Assembly (NCBI GenBank): GCA_964492425.1
Contig: CAZBKB010000030.1
Span: forward strand, 1 to 8,260
Reading direction: 5' to 3'
From: LBZV01 sp000993855
Lineage (GTDB): Bacteria > Patescibacteriota > Microgenomatia > Curtissbacterales > GWA2-41-24
DNA: 8,260 bases
A program made the position numbers and the translations under genes. The notes under the pieces were generated by a model. That model did no database searches, was not told the origin of the DNA, and worked only from the letters and a program-made list of their open reading frames with translations. Positions 6,209-8,260 of this stretch are shown here, piece by piece; the first letter of the stretch is position 1; each line of letters opens with the position of its first letter.

Positions 6209-7042
6209 TTAATTATGGATCGCCCGAGGAATAAATCCAAAAATATCTGAAGCTGCAAGTCCTTCACCAAAATGTTGCGCCGCCATTTCCCCGGCCCGAC
6301 CATTAAGGTAAGCGGCTATATGGGCAGCTTCAAATAAACCCACTCCCCTGGCCAAAAGAGACGCCAGAATACCTGTCAACACATCTCCAAACCCGCCAGT
6401 TGTCATATAAGGACTACCAGTATTATTTGTAATGGATTTCTCACCATCCGTAATAATATCGACATTTCCCTTCAAAAGAACAACACTGTTAAATTTTCTG
6501 GCGGCATCTTTGGCACTTTGTAGCTTTACTTCAAAATTATCACTCAACTTATGAAGCTTCAAAAGAATTGCCAATTCTCCCACGTGAGGAGTCAAAACTA
6601 AATGTTTATTTTGGCACACTTTTGGCCTTTGTGAAATTGCAAATAGCGCATCAGCATCCAACACCATTGGCATATTAATTTTTACAATGAGTTTCTGAAT
6701 TGCTGCAATTGTCAACCTGTGCCTTCCCATTCCTGGCCCTATAACAACCGCATTTATTTTGCGCACTAAAAGCAGGTCCAAAATGTCTGAAATATGCGTG
6801 TTTTTAAGGTAATCACCGCGCAGGGGATATGTGATTAAATCACACATCGTGTGAGAAGCAACATCAGCTGCCCTGGCCGGCGCAGCAACTGTCACAAGAT
6901 CCGCCCCGCTTCTGACCGCACCCACGGCAGAAAGCGTCGCCGAACCGCTATATAACTTTGATCCGCCAACGACAAGGACACTCCCAAAATTTCCTTTGTG
7001 AACATTTACCGGACGAATGCCGTATATTTTTGAAAGATCCAT
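6209..7042 (-). CDS. nnrD: ADP/ATP-dependent (S)-NAD(P)H-hydrate dehydratase
   Basis: This cytosolic ribokinase-fold enzyme uses ADP or ATP to dehydrate the S form of damaged NADHX/NADPHX back to NAD(P)H. Signatures, numbered from the ATG at 7042 (277 aa): KGNFGSVLVVGGS (16-28), AVRSGADLV (42-50), GPGMG (102-106), VLDADAL (127-133), LTPHVGE (150-156), VLLKG (188-192), DG (199-200), NNTGSPYMTTGGFGDVLTG (206-224), and SDIFGFIPRA near the C-terminus. The catalytic Asp of the usual GTGD motif is present as D220, but the preceding Thr is Phe (F218). The length matches stand-alone family members such as YxkO; the NnrE epimerase half found fused in Nnr proteins is absent here. The frame extends two codons to a TTG at 7048, but the ATG at 7042 is preferred. 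A promoter candidate lies at 7057-7085. Confidence 0.95.
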   Translation of the reverse strand: MDLSKIYGIRPVNVHKGNFGSVLVVGGSKLYSGSATLSAVGAVRSGADLVTVAAPARAADVASHTMCDLITYPLRGDYLKNTHISDILDLLLVRKINAVVIGPGMGRHRLTIAAIQKLIVKINMPMVLDADALFAISQRPKVCQNKHLVLTPHVGELAILLKLHKLSDNFEVKLQSAKDAARKFNSVVLLKGNVDIITDGEKSITNNTGSPYMTTGGFGDVLTGILASLLARGVGLFEAAHIAAYLNGRAGEMAAQHFGEGLAASDIFGFIPRAIHN

Positions 7043-7056
7043 GGGCAAGATAAGTT

Positions 7057-7085
7057 GTTATATCGCTAGATAGTTATCCTGACAT
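7057..7085 (-). promoter_or_regulatory. Candidate promoter of nnrD
   Basis: Minus strand: ATGTCA (7080-7085, 4/6), 17-bp spacer, TATAAC (7057-7062, 5/6). The start would lie near 7050, giving a leader of only about 8 nt before the ATG at 7042. That favours initiation there without a Shine-Dalgarno. Confidence 0.35.
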
Positions 7086-7205
7086 GCGCGAAACAAGTAC
7101 TCTTGTATCGTCACATCGAAAAAACAATCTATCAATGTAGCAATATATCAATATAACAAATTAAATGATATAGCAGAAAACCCACCCCACATCAACATTT
7201 CCTTC

Positions 7206-7235
7206 TTGACACATACAACCAAAAGTTTTTCTATT
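7206..7235 (+). promoter_or_regulatory. Candidate promoter of the 104-aa gene
   Basis: A perfect TTGACA (7206-7211) is followed by 18 bp and TCTATT (7230-7235, 4/6). Transcription would start near 7242, about 14 nt before the GTG at 7256. The -10 match is weak, so the position of the -10 is uncertain. Confidence 0.4.
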
Positions 7236-7255
7236 TACATAGCCTGCACAAAAAC

Positions 7256-7570
7256 GTGCCACAAGAAAGACATTTCAATTCAGGTGGAGATCAAGGCGCA
7301 CAAAGCGATTTTTCCGCACCCCAAAAACCAGAAAACAGCCTTCCAACCAATAGGCCGACACAACCACCAACCAGAGAATCGCTAATCGCAAAACACAACT
7401 TGGACACCTCAAGCCCGGCAGTTTTGGAAGCTCTCGATCGATACGATGCCTTAAAAGCAAATGCCAGAATTTCAGACTTTTTGGGCGTGCTTGGTGAAAA
7501 GATTACTGCTCCATTTAGAAGAACGACTAGTACAGCAAACAACCTAGCGTCTCAAGAAAGCGACATTTAA
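7256..7570 (+). CDS. Unknown 104-aa protein with disordered N-terminus
   Basis: It starts with GTG; no ATG lies in frame upstream within the open stretch that I checked. The first 40 or so residues are rich in Gln, Pro, Ser and Asn and look disordered. Residues about 40-90 could form amphipathic helices (ESLIAKHNLD, VLEALDRYDALKANARISDF, FLGVLGEKITAPFRR), and the tail is polar. There is no signal peptide, membrane helix or recognised domain. It is transcribed away from nnrD and converges on the 71-aa gene with a 21-bp gap that shows no terminator hairpin. The perfect -35 upstream and compact packing support it as real. A regulatory or scaffold role is possible but not evidenced. Confidence 0.5.
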   Translation: MPQERHFNSGGDQGAQSDFSAPQKPENSLPTNRPTQPPTRESLIAKHNLDTSSPAVLEALDRYDALKANARISDFLGVLGEKITAPFRRTTSTANNLASQESDI

Positions 7571-7591
7571 AATGGGTTGTATAGAAAAAAC

Positions 7592-7807
7592 TCAATAATA
7601 TCCGATCCTAAAAAGCCTGAGTAAATAATTAAGGTCTGGCTCATCGAGAACCGCAGTCGGGCTCTCTTCCCTGCCATCAAATATAACTACTGCATCAGGG
7701 TGTTCTTGTTCGATTTGCCTTTGTAAAGTGGTTTCAACCACCTCACGCCTCTCACCACCAACAATCTCATCTTTTGGCCAAATTCTTTGCGGCTCACCCT
7801 CTATCAT
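7592..7807 (-). CDS. Unknown acidic 71-aa protein, probably leaderless
   Basis: The frame is open up to a GTG at 7873, which would overlap the upstream gene by 17 bp, but the ATG at 7807 is preferred. The 22 residues between the two starts translate AT-rich spacer DNA that carries a promoter whose predicted start falls on the ATG itself. From 7807 the protein is acidic and mostly charged (RQIEQEHPDAVVIFDGREES), with a possible beta-strand VVIF and an aromatic C-terminus (LLRLFRIGYY). No family is recognised. It follows the 107-aa gene in the same direction with a 49-bp gap and shares its promoter design, suggesting related regulation. Confidence 0.55.
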   Translation of the reverse strand: MIEGEPQRIWPKDEIVGGERREVVETTLQRQIEQEHPDAVVIFDGREESPTAVLDEPDLNYLLRLFRIGYY

Positions 7808-7813
7808 GAGCAA

Positions 7814-7842
7814 AATATAATATTTTTGAGTGAGAAAAGCAA
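7814..7842 (-). promoter_or_regulatory. Promoter giving a leaderless mRNA for the 71-aa gene
   Basis: Minus strand: TTGCTT (7837-7842, 3/6), 17-bp spacer, TATATT (7814-7819, 5/6), then 6 bp to the ATG at 7807. At the usual 6-7 nt distance, transcription would begin on the first base of the start codon. This decides the start in favour of 7807. Confidence 0.5.
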
Positions 7843-7856
7843 CAAACAGGAAAGAT

Positions 7857-8180
7857 TTAAGATTTCTCTCCACCCAAAAGCCGCGCCTCGGCAGACCAAT
7901 CAGGAACAGGTTCGAGCGACCTGAATGTAGTATCTAACCTATCTCGAACCTCCCCAAGCGCTTCGCTTGAGGCAAACACTTGGGCACCTTCGCAAGGACG
8001 CGATGGATCAAAAATCACCAGCATCCCGACAATTGCTTCCCCTCCCCTAAAAGAAACCATCGTATCAAAGGTTTCCAAACTCTCAACCGGTTCCTGCTCA
8101 TCAAGTCCCTGTTCCCACGCAACCTGACGGACCCGCTCTAAAATTTCGGCAGGATTGCCTCTAAACTCTACTCGATCCAT
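7857..8180 (-). CDS. Unknown 107-aa protein, probably leaderless
   Basis: The ORF starts with ATG and is visibly richer in GC than its neighbours. The sequence looks like a small alpha/beta domain: an N-terminal helix (PAEILERVRQVAWEQ), strands around TMVSFRGGEAIVGMLVIFD, and a later helix (SEALGEVRDRLDTTFRSL). It has no membrane segment, signal peptide or recognised motif. There is no Shine-Dalgarno; a promoter at 8188-8216 ends 7 bp before the ATG, so a leaderless mRNA is likely. It is followed 49 bp later by the 71-aa gene. The balanced composition and the plausible secondary-structure pattern support it as real; the function is unknown. Confidence 0.6.
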   Translation of the reverse strand: MDRVEFRGNPAEILERVRQVAWEQGLDEQEPVESLETFDTMVSFRGGEAIVGMLVIFDPSRPCEGAQVFASSEALGEVRDRLDTTFRSLEPVPDWSAEARLLGGEKS

Positions 8181-8187
8181 AAGCGAA

Positions 8188-8216
8188 ATAATAATCCCAG
8201 GAATTCAAAAAAGCAA
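8188..8216 (-). promoter_or_regulatory. Promoter giving a leaderless mRNA for the 107-aa gene
   Basis: Minus strand: TTGCTT (8211-8216), 17-bp spacer, TATTAT (8188-8193, 5/6), then 7 bp to the ATG at 8180. The layout is the same as at 7814-7842, including an identical -35 hexamer and spacer length. Confidence 0.5.
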
Positions 8217-8230
8217 ATCGACTACAGTCG
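8207..8230 (-). terminator. Weak terminator-like hairpin at the right edge
   Basis: On the minus strand cgactgtagtcg (8219-8230) is a perfect palindromic stem (4-5 bp), followed after a short gap by gctttttt (8207-8214). It might end transcription of a gene beyond the right edge. The stem is short, the T-run is offset and it overlaps the -35 of the next promoter, so support is weak. Confidence 0.25.
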
Positions 8231-8260
8231 TCCTGAACCGACGCGGGAGACGTCCTGAAC
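8229..8260. repeat. GC-rich direct repeat, cut by the window edge
   Basis: The sequence cgtcctgaac occurs at 8229-8238 and again at 8251-8260, a 22-bp period with a 12-bp GC-rich spacer (cgacgcgggaga). The array may continue beyond the window. Only two copies are visible, so its nature cannot be settled. Confidence 0.5.

Noticed and set aside
7043..7048. TTG start of nnrD at 7048
   Set aside because: An ATG lies two codons inside, at 7042, and the predicted transcript start near 7050 leaves little room before the TTG. The difference is only two residues.
7275..7542. Two minus-strand ORFs opposite the 104-aa gene
   Set aside because: They overlap each other in different frames and have no promoter or recognisable domain. 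The plus-strand reading has a perfect -35 element and better spacing, although the 104-aa gene itself is only moderately supported.
7808..7873. Longer version of the 71-aa protein starting at the GTG at 7873
   Set aside because: The extra N-terminus is translated from AT-rich spacer, overlaps the upstream gene, and its DNA carries the promoter whose start falls at the ATG at 7807.
8225..8260. 3' end of a minus-strand gene entering from the right
   Set aside because: One minus-strand frame reads 12 codons to a TAG at 8222-8224, but this is too short and too repeat-shaped to call as coding.

Overview
The window looks like a piece of an AT-rich, small-genome bacterial chromosome, most plausibly a Patescibacteria/CPR organism of the Microgenomates type. 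This is inference. It rests on the low GC content, the short intergenic gaps, the absence of a recognisable Shine-Dalgarno sequence in front of any start, two start sites that look leaderless, and the multi-spanning surface-assembly membrane proteins. There are no rRNA, tRNA or CRISPR features.

Left part (1-2425): a leftward gene (start 1210) runs off the left edge. Its visible 403 residues carry two successive transposase-like helix-turn-helix/winged-helix modules, then two membrane helices; a further domain must lie outside the window. Its first 265 bases and 428 bases of upstream DNA are present twice as a perfect 693-bp head-to-tail tandem duplication (946-1638 and 1639-2331). The outer copy gives a truncated 109-codon ORF (1574-1903) that keeps its own promoter and the first DNA-binding module. 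The duplication is either very recent or an unmerged contig overlap.

Middle part (2426-7042): a small rightward single-pass membrane protein (2426-2620) converges on a leftward cluster. In transcription order the cluster is a stand-alone NAD(P)H-hydrate dehydratase (NnrD, start 7042), a 466-aa polytopic membrane protein (start 6127), and a 699-aa polytopic membrane protein with a large external C-terminal region of PTPS-related/YfhO-like appearance (start 4721). The two membrane proteins are 5 bp apart, look distantly related, and probably act together in assembly or transfer of surface glycans or lipids. NnrD repairs hydrated NAD(P)H and is probably only a positional neighbour.

Right part (7049-8260): a divergent intergenic region leads to a rightward 104-aa unknown protein with a disordered N-terminus (GTG start 7256). 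It faces two small leftward unknown proteins (71 and 107 aa). Each of these has a near-identical promoter (TTGCTT, 17 bp, TATATT or TATTAT) placed so that transcription should begin at, or within a base or two of, the ATG. The right edge holds a GC-rich 10-bp direct repeat with a 22-bp period, cut by the window end.

The points most worth a second look are the perfect tandem duplication and what it does to the HTH-membrane gene, the architecture of that gene, and the matched leaderless promoters of the two small genes.
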